Assembly (NCBI GenBank): GCA_030267565.1
Contig: BRXU01000034.1
Span: 885,501-949,500 of the forward strand
Length of the DNA: 64,000 bases
Direction of reading: 5' to 3'
DNA from: Pleodorina starrii
Taxonomy: Eukaryota; Chlorophyta; Chlorophyceae; Chlamydomonadales; Volvocaceae
Position numbers and translations under genes: made by a program. Below the pieces are notes generated by a model, which worked only from the letters and a program-made list of their open reading frames with translations, was not told the DNA's origin and made no database searches. Position 1 is the first letter of the stretch. Each line of letters opens with the position of its first letter. Below are positions 22,570 to 33,471 of this stretch, one piece after another.

Positions 22570-25500
22570 TCACGTTTCTTTCGCGCAAAGCTTTGCCTGC
22601 AGCGCCTGCAGCTCCTCCAGGCTAAGGGTCTCCAGCTCGCGCTCCAACACCTGCGGCGAGGATTAGCAAGACCCCGTGAAGACTGATGCGGTTTCGTGGC
22701 TCGTGGAGGGGACAACTAGGGGGTAAAAGAACGGCGCGGCACTTCGATCTAACCTAGCTGCAGTGCCGCTTGAACCCCGAACGTCGATGGGAGCCAGCTC
22801 CGGCCCAGCGCTACCTATGCGTGCATGCCCCCCTCCCCCCTCCAGCACCTTGCTGACTGCCGAGCTCGACACTTTCCGTACCCCAGTCCCGAGAGGAAGC
22901 ATGGGCATGGGCGGAGGGCACGACCCGCGCCTTGCGCCCAGCTCGCCCAGCAAACAGCATGTCCCATTCGCTCCTGGGACTGTGTCCTTGCGCTGTTCAG
23001 CGGTGTTGGCCGTCATGTGCCGCGCGGCTTCGCGCGACAGCTCTCCCGGGACAACGCCCCAGACCCCATCGGCCGCGGCCTGCGACATGTGGCCCAAAGC
23101 CGCTTGGTTCTGAACCCGCCAGCCACCTACTCACCTCGGGCGTTGATGCGGTGATGTCTTCCACCACCAGCACCATGGGGGCCGCCTGGCGCACGATGCG
23201 GAGGGAGCCCGTGGCTGCGGCCCGAGGTCGTTCGTGTTCGTGTCCGTGTCCGGGTGGAGCAGGTGCGGCAGTTGGTTGCCGGTTCCGGTGGAAGGGCCGG
23301 TGGGAACGGAAGGGACACCGGAAGGGCGGGGAGAGAGGGCGCACGGTGGCAGAGGTTACGACCGAACGACGCAAAGCCGGGCCGGAGGTGCGAGAGTCCA
23401 AAAAGGGGTGGTGGTGGTGGTGGTGGGGGTGAAGGAGGCGGTCGCATGAATCCGCCCCACAGGAGTGGTAGCAAGAAATGGGAGGGAGGGGCCAGCCTTT
23501 CGCAGTATGACACGCGGGGCGGCTGACACGGTTCTCGTCCCGCTGACAAACCAAGCGAGGAGCGTCGCGCCACCTACCTCGCCCTCGTGCGGACGCTGGG
23601 ACGCACCGCCTCCCACCCACCCACCCCGTCAGGCTGCTTGACGCCTCTGCTCAGCGCCAGCTGCGGGCTGCGGTCGCACCTCAGCGCTGCGCACGGCGCG
23701 CTACGACCCGACGACCCGTCCGGTCCCCACTTCGCTGCACCATCAGACCCACCTGGTCGGCTGAACACGTTGAGGCCGCTGGATGCGGCGCGCGTCGCCG
23801 CCGTATCGGGCCGTTGATTGGACGCCACGATGTTGGCCCAGGCCACGTCCAGCTCCGGATCCGGATCCAACGGCTCCAGAGGCCGCAGTGGGCCCGGGAC
23901 AACGGCGTCGAGGCCAGCGGCAGCGGCGGCGGTGGCGCCCAGCGCCTCTTCACCACCACCATGCAATTCAGTGTCTTCGGGAATGGACTCGAGGGGTCGA
24001 ACAGTTGCTCCCCAGGCGCTGACCGCCGGCCGCCGGCTGGCAGCGCTGCCGCCGCAGGAGCTGCCGCCGCCGCCGCTGCTGCTGCTGCTGCCGGCGCTGC
24101 CCGGCGCGCCAGCGGATGCGCCAGTCGCGCCGCGGCTGGTGGGCCGGGACGAGCCGCTGCTCGGCCGAGGCCACTTGTCGTCGTATACCGACGGGTCGCG
24201 GACGCCGCCGGCGCTCAGGAGTGTACCCCACGTCGTGGCGCGAGAGCTTGCCCGCGAGCTGCTGCGGGTGCTGCCCGGCGGAAAGTTGCCGTACAGCGAA
24301 TCCCACAGGGCCCCCTGCGCTGCCGCCTCGCTCGTGGCGGGTCGGCGAATGGCGCTGCTGCCGGGCCGGCCCAGAGGATCGCTGCTGGCCCCTGCGCTGG
24401 CAGCAGACGCCGCCGTCGCGGGCCGCTGCAGCAGCATGGCAGCCGCCTCCGGCCGCGCCGCCGCCAGCGCCGCCACCACCGCCCGCAGCTCCTGTGCCGT
24501 CAACTGCCGTGCATCTTGCACCTTACCGCCGCCGCCGCTGGCGTCGCCGCCGCCGGCGGCGGCGCCTGGAGCAGATGCCGCGGTGCCGGGCGCCGACGCG
24601 CCAGCGCCGGACTTGGCGGCGGATGCCACACGTCCGGCGGATAACGAGCCGTTGCGCGGCGGCATGCCGCCAAGGGGCAGCATTGTGTGCGGCGTCTCAC
24701 TAACGGATCGCGGCACGCGTACGACAAGCGCTGATGACGTGTCCGTTGGCATGGAGTGGGTTAGTGGGTTGGCGGTTGTGGGTCGCAGGGCCCCGGAGGC
24801 CGCGCCGACGGAGGTCCACGGCCGCAGCAGTTCGCTGGCGGAGGCAGCCGCCGCCGCCGTGGCCGGTACGACGGGCGAACTTGAGCTGGAGCCGCCCCCC
24901 GACCCCGGCCCCGAGCTGGTCTTGCCCGAGGCCCCAAGCGCAACCGCTGCGGTGAGCCCCGGCACGCCGCCGGTCGGCAGGCGAATGGATCCCGGCTTGT
25001 ACGGCATCGTAATGTGCGGCATTACCGGCGGCCTGCGGCGAAAGCGAGGGTGACGGGGGAACTGTGTCATTTGACGGCAGCCGTTCGACGTGACCTAGAC
25101 GCCGCTGATACGCTCTAGAGTGACGCGGAACCGCAAAGTGGGACGGCATGGCGGGGTTCAGAAGGTTAAGACGGTTGCCGCCGCTGCAGAGTGTCTCACA
25201 ACCCTAACACCGACGGACTTCTGTGCACGCCAGGAGCCTTGCTTGCATGGCCACAATTTGCGGTAGATCCCAGTCTGGTTTGTTCCGGCGAAACCGCACC
25301 TCGAAGGAGCTGCAGGTGTCCCCGGGGACGCGACCGGCCCAGCAGCCCCCGTCCCCGCTGCCGAGCCGCTGCCCTGCTGCGCAGTCGAGGGCCGCAGCGC
25401 TGCCCCCGCGCCCACCGCCACCGGTCCCGCGCGCCGCATCACCAGCAGACCCCCCGGCGTCGGCGGCGGCTGCGACGGCGCCGCCAGCAGCACCGCCAGG

Positions 25501-26958
25501 GCTTCCGGACTAAGGCCCGACATCACCGCCGGCGGTGGCGCAGCCAGCTGCTGCTGCTGCTGCTGCGGCGGCGTCGGCGGCACCGCCTGAGCCCCATTCA
25601 CCAGCGATGCCGTCATGCGCGCCCGGGACCGGGGGCTCAGAGGTCGTACATTGGGCGGTGCCGCCGCTGCGCCGCCGCATGGCTGCGGCGGAGGCGGCGG
25701 CGCCGACGCCGCCGCGGCCCCCCCGGCGACAGGCGCTGAGGCGGCGGTTCCGTGCCGGCGGGGGTGGTGCAGCTGTGCTAGGAGGCTCGCGGGCAAGCCA
25801 GGGTGGTTACGAGCAGCGTCTCGAAGCTCCTTGCTGATTTCGGAGCCGTGGCCCTGGCCATGGGCAGGGCTTGGGCTAACATGCCCCATTCCGCAGGGCG
25901 GCAGGGGCGGCGAAGTTGGCAGGAAGTGCTGGTTCGGGTGATGCTGCGGGTGCGTGTTCGTCCATTGCTGTGCCGCCGCTGCCGCCGCCGTTGCCGCGGC
26001 CTGCTGTGGTGGCGGCGGGCTGTGGATGGGCAGCGGCGGTAGTCGAGGGGTGGACGGAGATGACACGAGCGTTCCGGCAGCCGCTGGCGGCGCCCCGCTT
26101 GTTACTGTCAGGCCACCCACTGCAGATCCGGATCCGGATCCCGATCTAGCTGGGGGCCCGGGTCCCGCTGCACCGGCTGCCGGCGCTTGCGCAGCGGCGG
26201 CAGCGGTGGCGCTGACGGCCGAGGCCTTATTGCCGTGATCTAAGCCCGTGAGCGGCAGCGGCAAGGAGGCCAGCACGCTCCGAGCCGCACAGGGTTTGAG
26301 CAGGAGCGACCTGCGGTGGCGTGTACGAAATGTGTTTGGACGTTCTTCATGTGTTCGTGAGGGGCTTGGGCTGCGCTTGGGCCCCCCTCAATACCTCAAT
26401 GGGTTCAGGCCCAGGAGAGGATGCGTCAACTCACTTGCGGCAATGGGTCCCCTTGGGGAGTGCATGTGTGTGTGCGCGTGTGTGTGTGCTTGCGGTGTCC
26501 ACACTGACAAAAGGCGTGAAGCCGATCTCATCTGACAAAATCTACAGATACTCTAATCTGACAAAAGGCATTCAGACCGATCCAAGCCGATGACGCGGGT
26601 ATTGGGTCGAAAGCCGCTGACATCACCCGTCGTCCATTCGTCGCTTCGCCATTCGCCGATTGACACTGTCCGGGAGCTGGCCGTGTTTGGAAGCAGGCGG
26701 CTCCGTCGCGACGCACCTGCCAGAGGCCGTCGACAGCGCAGTTTTCCTGCCCCCGCCGCCGCCGCTGCTGCTGCCGCTGCCAGCGCCGCCAGCAACCGCC
26801 GCCGCGGGCGCTGCGGTCGAGGGCCTTATCAGCGTCCGGAATTCAGGGAGCCCGGACAGCCATCCAGGCGGAGAGGGGTCGCCAGGAAGGCGAACGGCGC
26901 GTGGGGAGGCGAAGTCAGTAGCAATCACCAGCTCGCTCGGCTTGTTAGACCAGGGCAA
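22570..26958 (-). CDS. Pro/Ala/Ser-rich protein of unknown function (multi-exon; N-terminus unresolved)
   Basis: Exons supported by phase, in minus-strand order: one ending at 26717 (donor GTGCGT), 26310-25300, 25032 to about 23600, 23214-23135 and 22650-22570. The first supported exon carries LVIATDFASPRAVRLPGD and is open to about 26958, but no ATG lies in it. At least one upstream exon is therefore missing from my model. The middle is almost wholly low complexity (Pro, Ala, Gly, Gln, Ser tracts). The fourth exon reads GSLRIVRQAAPMVLVVED. The last is a charged helix, VLERELETLSLEELQALQ, before TGA. The donor ending the large third exon is uncertain: the obvious GTAGGT at 23577 is out of phase, and a GTGGGT site about 50 nt earlier would fit. 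No known domain was recognised. Confidence 0.6.
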
Positions 26959-28026
26959 CTAGGACTGCCCGAACCCCGGGAAACACTGCCTGTCTCGCCG
27001 GACAGCGGATATGAGGTTGCGTAGGGATCTTTGTTGCATGAACAGTGCCCGCCGGCTTGTGGGTGCGGTGCACGGGCTCTCCACACCTAGGTTTCTTCCG
27101 AGTTGGAATCTGTGCGGCAAAACCCGCGGGTGCTCGTGACACCACACCCAAGGTAAGCGCCGCATCGAGGGAGACGGAACCTGTAAGTAAGCGTCCAGAA
27201 AGCCGTAATTCCCAGAACTCACCGAGCGGCAGTGCCGAGGTCCGTGGCCACCGCTAGCTTGGTAAGCGCCCGTGACATGGGCATGCTGGCTTCACTCTAT
27301 TCGCGAGGGCAAGCGGGATTTAGGTGCGCTTGGTGAACTCTAGCTGGACGCATCGAAGGTGCGCCGGTCGAGCTCCGGCCGCAGCATACCGCTTTGAGAT
27401 ATTGCAAGCAAGGTATTCATTCAGGCATTTCAGAGTAGTGTCTCATTCCAGCACTTCTAGACATTTCTGCTGTGTAAATGACGTCGCAACGCACCTTCGC
27501 CATCATTTATCGCCCGAGCGCCTTGAGCTTTCAGTTTGGGTCACGTAGAGATGTCATTCCAAACTGATGCCGTGGCAAGGCACAGACAACGTGTCTTCGG
27601 CGCTTCAGAACACGTCCGCCTGTTTGGCCTTATGCTGTCATAGTATGGAAGCTGAATACACCAGTATGATGTTTATTTTAGTTGTTCGAAAGCCTATGTA
27701 GAATCCCTTCAAACATACGTGCGGTGAAGGTGGTTGAGAAAACGGAAAGAATTGTGCCGAATGCACAATCCTAGAAACGTTTCAAGTGAGCAAGCTTGAA
27801 TGTCAAGTAAATTGTTCACAAACATACACCCCTTGCGTACTATGCACTTTCTTTTTAAAAAGGTTCTGATGGCGAGATTCGGCGGCGACCCGTGGGTTCC
27901 GTTCCTGCCCTAGCCAGCTCCTTGAAGTTGATTGTAACCAAAACGAGGAAGGGTACAAATGATATCCAAAACACTAATATTTGCCGCATAACCTCTTTCG
28001 AAGATTTGGTGTACAGCTATGCACGG
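26959..28026. other. Upstream/intergenic region, no confident gene
   Basis: This should include the promoter and possibly the first exon of the minus-strand gene ending at 22570. An ATG near 27160 (minus) opens a short frame beginning MRRLPWVWCHEH after a TTACAG acceptor, but it could not be joined in phase. From about 27330 the base composition turns more AT-rich and nothing coding is visible. Confidence 0.4.
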
Positions 28027-28266
28027 CTAGATAAGTCCGTACATTAAAACTACTCCATAGGCAGGGTCAGCGAACTCATTAATCGGAAGTACTTGTTTGG
28101 CCCAGGCGGCAGCGATGGACGGCACGAAAAGGGCTGTCAGCCCAATCGCCCACTCCGGACGAAGTGCGGTCACTGTGTGCACGCGAAGGTGCATTCGTGG
28201 TGCCGGGAAGTGAGTGACCCAACTGCGTTCCCTGGAGTTCAGATCAGGCTCCAGTCGAGTCATCAT
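28027..28266 (-). CDS. Possible terminal exon of an unidentified gene (hydrophobic C-terminus)
   Basis: The minus-strand frame ends at TAG (28027-28029). Its last 45 or so codons look like real protein: LRPEWAIGLTALFVPSI, a hydrophobic segment, then NEFADPAYGVVLMYGLI. An ACACAG acceptor just before TGACCGCACTTCG (about 28175) and another acceptor, CTCAG, at about 28270 are plausible exon starts. No upstream exon could be linked with confidence, and no poly(A) signal is close. It may be a single-pass membrane protein or an old gene fragment. I do not recognise the family. Confidence 0.35.
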   Translation of the reverse strand: MMTRLEPDLNSRERSWVTHFPAPRMHLRVHTVTALRPEWAIGLTALFVPSIAAAWAKQVLPINEFADPAYGVVLMYGLI

Positions 28267-29005
28267 GCCCTGAGTGTATATGGGTCAGCAACATGCCGCG
28301 GGCCCGCGAAACCCAGCCCAGTGTGATCCAGACTCAGGAAGAGCAGAGCCAATGGGCTGGCTGCCCGTGCACTGCGCCCGAAGTGAGCAGGGTGGCACTG
28401 ATGCACTCCCAGACCAGACAACGCGCCAGTCACCCAGACAGACAGGAATGAGTGGACCCGAGGGAAACACGCACTCAGAAAAGCTGCGACCAGGGGAAGT
28501 TTGCCGGGGAAGCTCCGCACTGGGCGATGGGCTCCAGCCCTCCCCATGTACGGTAGGTGCACCAACATACCGTACCTGTTAGAAGCTAGCGGGCATGCAT
28601 GTGGACGAGGCCAAAAACGTTGGCTCTCGGCCACGGTTCGGCCCCTGCCCCTGTCGCGCCCCGCACCGTACACCGCCCCACCACCCTCTCCCCAAACCCA
28701 CCATGCACACACGCACAATCGCACAAACACACAAACACGCGCAGCTAATCGCTCAGCTCGACGTCGTCGGTGGGGGCGATGCCGCAAAGGCCACAGCAAG
28801 CGGAACGGCTTCACGCTGCGGCCGGGCCGCCAGCCCCGGCAGCCACGCCGACTCTGCGGGCCCCGGCGGGGTGACGGGTTCACGAGCAGGCCTACTTGGC
28901 AGCGCCGCGCCCATGTCCGCCAGCAGGCGCACCGCTTGGGCGACGGCGTGGGCGTGTGGCGGCGGCGGCGAAGGGTGAAGGGCGACGTGGCTGTGGGCGT
29001 GGCTA

Positions 29006-29064
29006 CGTTAGGGCTGCTGCTGCTGCTGCTGCCCTAACGCTGCTGCTGCTGCTGCTGCTGCTGC
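29006..29064. repeat. CTG trinucleotide repeat with an inverted GTTAGGGC/GCCCTAAC frame
   Basis: About six CTG units at 29013-29032 are bracketed by CGTTAGGGC (29006-29014) and its complement GCCCTAACG (29031-29039). A second run of about eight CTG units follows to 29064. The inverted flanks would fold with the repeat in the loop. Confidence 0.7.
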
Positions 29065-30024
29065 TTCCATCGGGGGACCGGGGCTGTCTGTGCGAGTTGC
29101 GAGGTACGCAAACAACCAACGTCCCTATATCCGTAACTTACCGCTGCTCTGGCCTTACCGCTACGCTGGCCTTGGCCTAAGTTATTTCTGCAAATCTGGA
29201 CTGGCACCTTCTCGACTGCGCACCTTTTCACCGCGACCCATTGGGTCATCCTCCGCCAATCTTTTATGGTTCGCTGTCAATATCGTATATCCATCGTCGA
29301 GCAAATATAACCTGAACTATATTTTACTTTGACATAAAAGGCGTTCCGCATTTTGCGACCGCATGGAGCTTCGATTGATCCCGCACGGCCAGGGCTTCTG
29401 CCCTGCGCACGGCCATGCCGGATTGGAGCCCAACTGCCCAACCGTAAGGGAACCGTACAACCTCTGCGCCGCATAAAAGCCAGACCACGCCTTGTCTTTT
29501 GCTTAACTACAAAATAAATCAACGCCTCACGAGTTTTTACTAATAGCAATTACCGAACATGACTCTAGACTCGCTCCAAATTTCTTTAGCTCGCGGCGCC
29601 TCGCGCGGACATCGCTGCTCTATCGCGCGCCCTCGCGCCTTCAAGAACAAGCTCGCCACACCCAAGCTCCCTCCGCGTGCCCTCACGCACAAGAACAAGC
29701 GCCCTCCGCGCACCCTTCGCGCTCTTCTCCAAGCCCGACCACGCTTACCGCCACGCTTACCGAACAACGGCGTATCTCGGTAACGTTTCACCGCGGGCTT
29801 TTTGGCACTAGGTTGATTTGGGTTGCACTTGCATAGCATTTTGCAGAAGTCACCTGACGAGGCCCTTTGGCAAGGCCGAAACGCGTCGTGACGCGCCTTG
29901 CTGATGCACTGTGCACAAATATGTCTTGTTGCACCCACTAGCATGCCATGGCCCATATCGTTTTAAACCCTTAATTAATTCGTATTTTTATTGTCCATTT
30001 AGCCTACCGTATAACGGACTGCTG
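29065..30024. other. Intergenic region, no supported gene
   Basis: Short arginine-rich frames near 29559-29783 come from a local GC-rich patch with repeated AAGAACAAG motifs. I see no exon chain or conserved protein. Confidence 0.45.
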
Positions 30025-30414
30025 CTCCCTCCACCCTCCCTACATGCAGGTCGGTGCGATCTCGCCACCGCCAACCCACTTCGTTGTGTCGTCGCAAGGA
30101 TTCAAGCCGCGCGACAAGCACACCGTGGCGGACCTTGTCATGTGGCACAGCAATCGGAGGGTAAGCTGGGGCTCTAGGGCCAGCCAGCCCAAGGGAAGCA
30201 CAACCCGCGCGATTGCCTTGTAATGCAATCGCGTGGGTTGTGCTTCCCTTGGGCTGCTGGCGGTATCCTAGAGCCCCAGCTTACCCTTCGACTGCTGTGA
30301 CGCATGACAAGGTCCGCCACGGTGTGCTTGTCGCGCGGCTTGAGACCTTGCCACGACACAACGAAGTGGGTTGGCGGTGGCGAGATCGCACCGACCTGCA
30401 TGTAGGGAGGGTGG
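30025..30414. repeat. Palindrome 1: near-perfect inverted repeat with about 190-bp arms and 8-nt loop
   Basis: The left arm 30025-30216 is the reverse complement of 30225-30414 with few mismatches; the loop is CTTGTAAT. Each arm contains an exon-like piece: ATGCAGGTCGGTGCGATC onward, encoding VGAISPPPTHFVV...KPRDKHTVADLVM and ending in a GTAAGC donor. The outermost bases of the right arm continue at 35962-35967, beyond an inserted retroelement. The transcript would fold into one long hairpin. Inverted duplication of a gene piece is a recognised origin of small-RNA loci; whether small RNAs are made here is not known. The parent gene was not recognised. Confidence 0.93.
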
Positions 30415-30823
30415 TGTCACGCTATCTCGTGTGACTGCCACGGAGCGTGGCGAGTACTACTAACTGTCAAGTTTCCGTTGGAAGCCGTTGTTCCTCGGCC
30501 CTTCGGGTCAGGTTCAGTAACCGTTTGAGTGCGGCGATTGAGTCTTCGTCACTTGTTAATATTACATTTGTTTGTTGCATATGTTTGGAGCCCTTGCCAA
30601 GTTTGGTTTCAGACGGTTTCAGACGGTGCGGGCTCCCCTGGAGTTAACCTAACTGAATCGCTTGGGCTGGTGATAAAACCCGGCGATTGTGCGAGACAAG
30701 TTATCTGTGTCTCGCACTTTGAGGTAATAAAGACTCTAAGTAGCAAATATTCGCAGATCCGCGATAGGCAGACCGCGTGATGCAGTCCTACTTTATTTGT
30801 AAGTCAGTTTCAGTGATCCGTTC
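30415..30823 (+). repeat. Terminal repeat A1
   Basis: 409 bp, nearly identical to A2. It contains a 10-bp perfect hairpin (GTGCGAGACA at 30689-30698 with its complement at 30708-30717) and AATAAAGACTC (about 30727). Confidence 0.93.
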
Positions 30824-31230
30824 TCCGAGGAGAACTCCCGTGCCCAGGTCGCCCTAGGAGGGAGCAGCTTAGCTCGCCTCCCGAAGGCGCGTGCTTTCCG
30901 CCAGTGCGAGACACAGATTAGCTTGTTGTCATCGAGCATCTGGAGTCAACTTCGTCGACTGTTTGCTACATCGTCGGGCCAAGCCCGTTTGATATATATT
31001 TATATTTGCTGGGTCAAGTCCTGCAAGAGCTTGTCCTCGCGTCAAGCGCGAGGGCTGCAAGTGGTCGGGTTCAAGGCCCTTGCTTGCAAGTGTGGCCAGC
31101 CGGAGTCAAGTTCAGGCTCGCCTTCATCGTAAAGAGGCCCCAGGCCTTTGGTATTGGCAGTGGTCGCTACACGCTGTCATTTGTGGTGGCCCCAGGCCCT
31201 GCGAACTCTGACTAAGGGTCTGAAGACGAC

Positions 31231-33471
31231 ATGGACGAGCCATCAACGTCATACTCAGCCCTCCCGACGTCTTCCTGGCCCATGGAGCCGTGGAGTCATA
31301 AGTCGCTCCCCGCCATGCGGCGTTTTATCGACTCTCAAATCATGTTGGCGTGCAGCAAGCAGCGCTGCACTTTCAAGGAGATAGACGCCGAGTTCATGCT
31401 GTACCGGCTGGACCAAGCGCCCAGGCTGGGCTCACGGTACGAGCATTACCATCGCGACGTCAGAACCACCCTGATCGCCAAGGCCACCGAGTGGCTGCGG
31501 AGCAAGCCCGGCCGAGCCGGGGCAACTCTCTACGGCCACCAACTCGCAGAATACTACCTGGAGCTGTTGCAGCTTCATTTCGAGCCCGAGAAGAAGGCTG
31601 ACTACAGGCAGCGCTACGTTCGTCTGGTGCAGGGCAACGTGGCGCCCACGGCATACCTGCAGGAGGCGCTCACTTACAAGCCCTACCTGGGCATCAGCGA
31701 CTTCGAGTTTTCGACCAACTGGGTGCGGCGGCTGGACCCGACTGTCAACGAGCGGGTGCTATCCAAGTGGGGCCTAGTCCCGCACGACGAGTGGTTCCCG
31801 CACCTGAGTGCGATTGCCACCGATGCAGAGGTGGCGTGGAACAACCAGCGGTTTGCAGCAGCCTCCGCTGTCTCCACGCAGCCGGCTGTGGCGCCGACAA
31901 CCGGCCCACCCCCATCGTCGTCGGCGGCAGCGGCTCAGCCGTCCAAATCAGCACGGCCCAGCAGCAGCACCAGCACGCCCCAGGGGGCCAGCACTGGCTC
32001 CAGCAAGTCATCGCGCGCCAAGTACTGGTGCAGCAAGCACGGCTGGAACGCCAGCCACATCACCGAAGAGTGCAAGCACGGTCAAGCCGTGCTAGCCTCC
32101 ACGGGTGCATCGCACAGCGTGGATCAGCTCAAGGGATTGTTCGAGCAGTTCCTGGCCATGAGTGGCTATGCGCCTGCAGGAGCTGCTGCTGTCACCCCTC
32201 CGGCGCCCGCCACCAAGTGGCAGACGGACCACGCTATGCGCCCGGGGCAGCAGCAGTCCCCTCAGCAGCAGCAAGGCGCAGGCGGAGGTGCAGGTGAGCA
32301 GCACAATCGCTGCGACTACTGCTCACGGCTCCACGGGGGCGTGTGCTTCATCCGCAACCCAGAACTGGCGCCGCCCAACTACCGAGCACCGTCAGGCGTC
32401 CTACAGGCGGCATTTCACAACAACATGCAGGCCTACAGGGCGAAGCAGGCGGCCCAGCCCGCACAGCACGCCCAGCCGGCCCAGCAGGTGCAGCAGCCTG
32501 CAGTGGCGGCGACGGCGCAGGTCTACGACAACTACAGTGAGGAGATATACGCGCCGGGGTACCCGGCGCTGATCACGTGCCACGAGGCGATCTGCTGTGA
32601 ACAGCAGGCGACCGGCGGCATGAGCCTCAAGGGCTTGGGAGCCGCTTGCGCCACGCTCAAGCAGCAGCAGGTGCCGGTCACTTTCACGCCGGCACCCATC
32701 CCGGATATCGAGTTCAGTGCACCCAAGGTGCAGCGGAAGCCTGTGCCTGCAACCGAAGGCGGCATCAACAGGCTGACTGGCACGTTCACGTTGGAGATCC
32801 CCTTCACGCTGGACCACGGCCGAGATTTTGCCGACCAGTTGCGGACCAAGATGCTCTCCGTGCTTGGCCTGTCCGCGGACTCGTGTGCAGTGCAGCCACC
32901 CGAGCACCTCAAGGCCCAGCTGCAGCCTGCCGCCCAGCAGGCGCACCCAGCATTCGTGAACTGCTCCAGCTTCTGCTCGGCTACCGACGCAGAGCTGGGG
33001 GGGGGGATGCAACAACAGCAGCTCATCATCGCAGCACAGCGAGTCGCCCTGCTTCACGGGCGCTCCGTCGCCCGGTTTCTTTTCGGAGCTCAAGGCTCCA
33101 AGCATCAGCGCCAGCTCGGCTGCGGACAGCGCCAGCGTGGCCCACGGCAGCGAGTCGCCCTACGTCACGGGCGCTCCCTCGCCCGGTTTCTTTTCGGAGC
33201 TCAAGGCTCCAAGCATCAGCGCCAGCTCGGCTGCGGACAGCGCCAGCGTGGCCCACGGCAGCGAGTCGCCCTGCTTCACGGGCGCTCCATCGCCCGGTTT
33301 CTTTTCGGAGCTCAAGGCTCCAAGCATCAGCGCCAGCTCGGCTGCGGACAGCGCCAGCGGGGCCCACGGCAGCGAGTCGCCCTACGTCACGGGCTCTCCC
33401 TCGCCCGGTTTCTTTTCGGAGCTCAAGGCTCCAAGCGGCAGCGGCAATCAGGCGCCCAGCGGACTCCTTAG
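31231..33471 (+). CDS. Gag-like protein of the split-repeat retroelement
   Basis: The frame starts ATGGACGAGCC and gives 746 aa. The N-terminal half is helical and capsid-like (residues about 30-200). A linker rich in Ala/Pro/Ser follows, then a CX2HX5HX4C motif, CSKHGWNASHITEEC, near residue 267. A second Cys/His stretch, CDYCSRLHGGVC, lies near residue 360. Such modified knuckles occur in gag proteins of plant, algal and oomycete LTR elements. After a run of ten G at 32997-33006 the frame reads 111-bp repeats in an Arg-rich, unnatural sense. The natural reading of those repeats lies in another frame (next entry). The real gag-like product probably continues there, with the G run as the site of a one-base slip. 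No polymerase domain is present. Confidence 0.8.
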   Translation: MDEPSTSYSALPTSSWPMEPWSHKSLPAMRRFIDSQIMLACSKQRCTFKEIDAEFMLYRLDQAPRLGSRYEHYHRDVRTTLIAKATEWLRSKPGRAGATLYGHQLAEYYLELLQLHFEPEKKADYRQRYVRLVQGNVAPTAYLQEALTYKPYLGISDFEFSTNWVRRLDPTVNERVLSKWGLVPHDEWFPHLSAIATDAEVAWNNQRFAAASAVSTQPAVAPTTGPPPSSSAAAAQPSKSARPSSSTSTPQGASTGSSKSSRAKYWCSKHGWNASHITEECKHGQAVLASTGASHSVDQLKGLFEQFLAMSGYAPAGAAAVTPPAPATKWQTDHAMRPGQQQSPQQQQGAGGGAGEQHNRCDYCSRLHGGVCFIRNPELAPPNYRAPSGVLQAAFHNNMQAYRAKQAAQPAQHAQPAQQVQQPAVAATAQVYDNYSEEIYAPGYPALITCHEAICCEQQATGGMSLKGLGAACATLKQQQVPVTFTPAPIPDIEFSAPKVQRKPVPATEGGINRLTGTFTLEIPFTLDHGRDFADQLRTKMLSVLGLSADSCAVQPPEHLKAQLQPAAQQAHPAFVNCSSFCSATDAELGGGMQQQQLIIAAQRVALLHGRSVARFLFGAQGSKHQRQLGCGQRQRGPRQRVALRHGRSLARFLFGAQGSKHQRQLGCGQRQRGPRQRVALLHGRSIARFLFGAQGSKHQRQLGCGQRQRGPRQRVALRHGLSLARFLFGAQGSKRQRQSGAQRTP
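33039..33440 (+). repeat. 111-bp tandem repeat, four units
   Basis: GCGAGTCGCC recurs at 33039, 33150, 33261 and 33372, an exact period of 111 bp (37 codons). The units differ by few bases. The fourth diverges after the SELKAPS codons. Confidence 0.92.
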
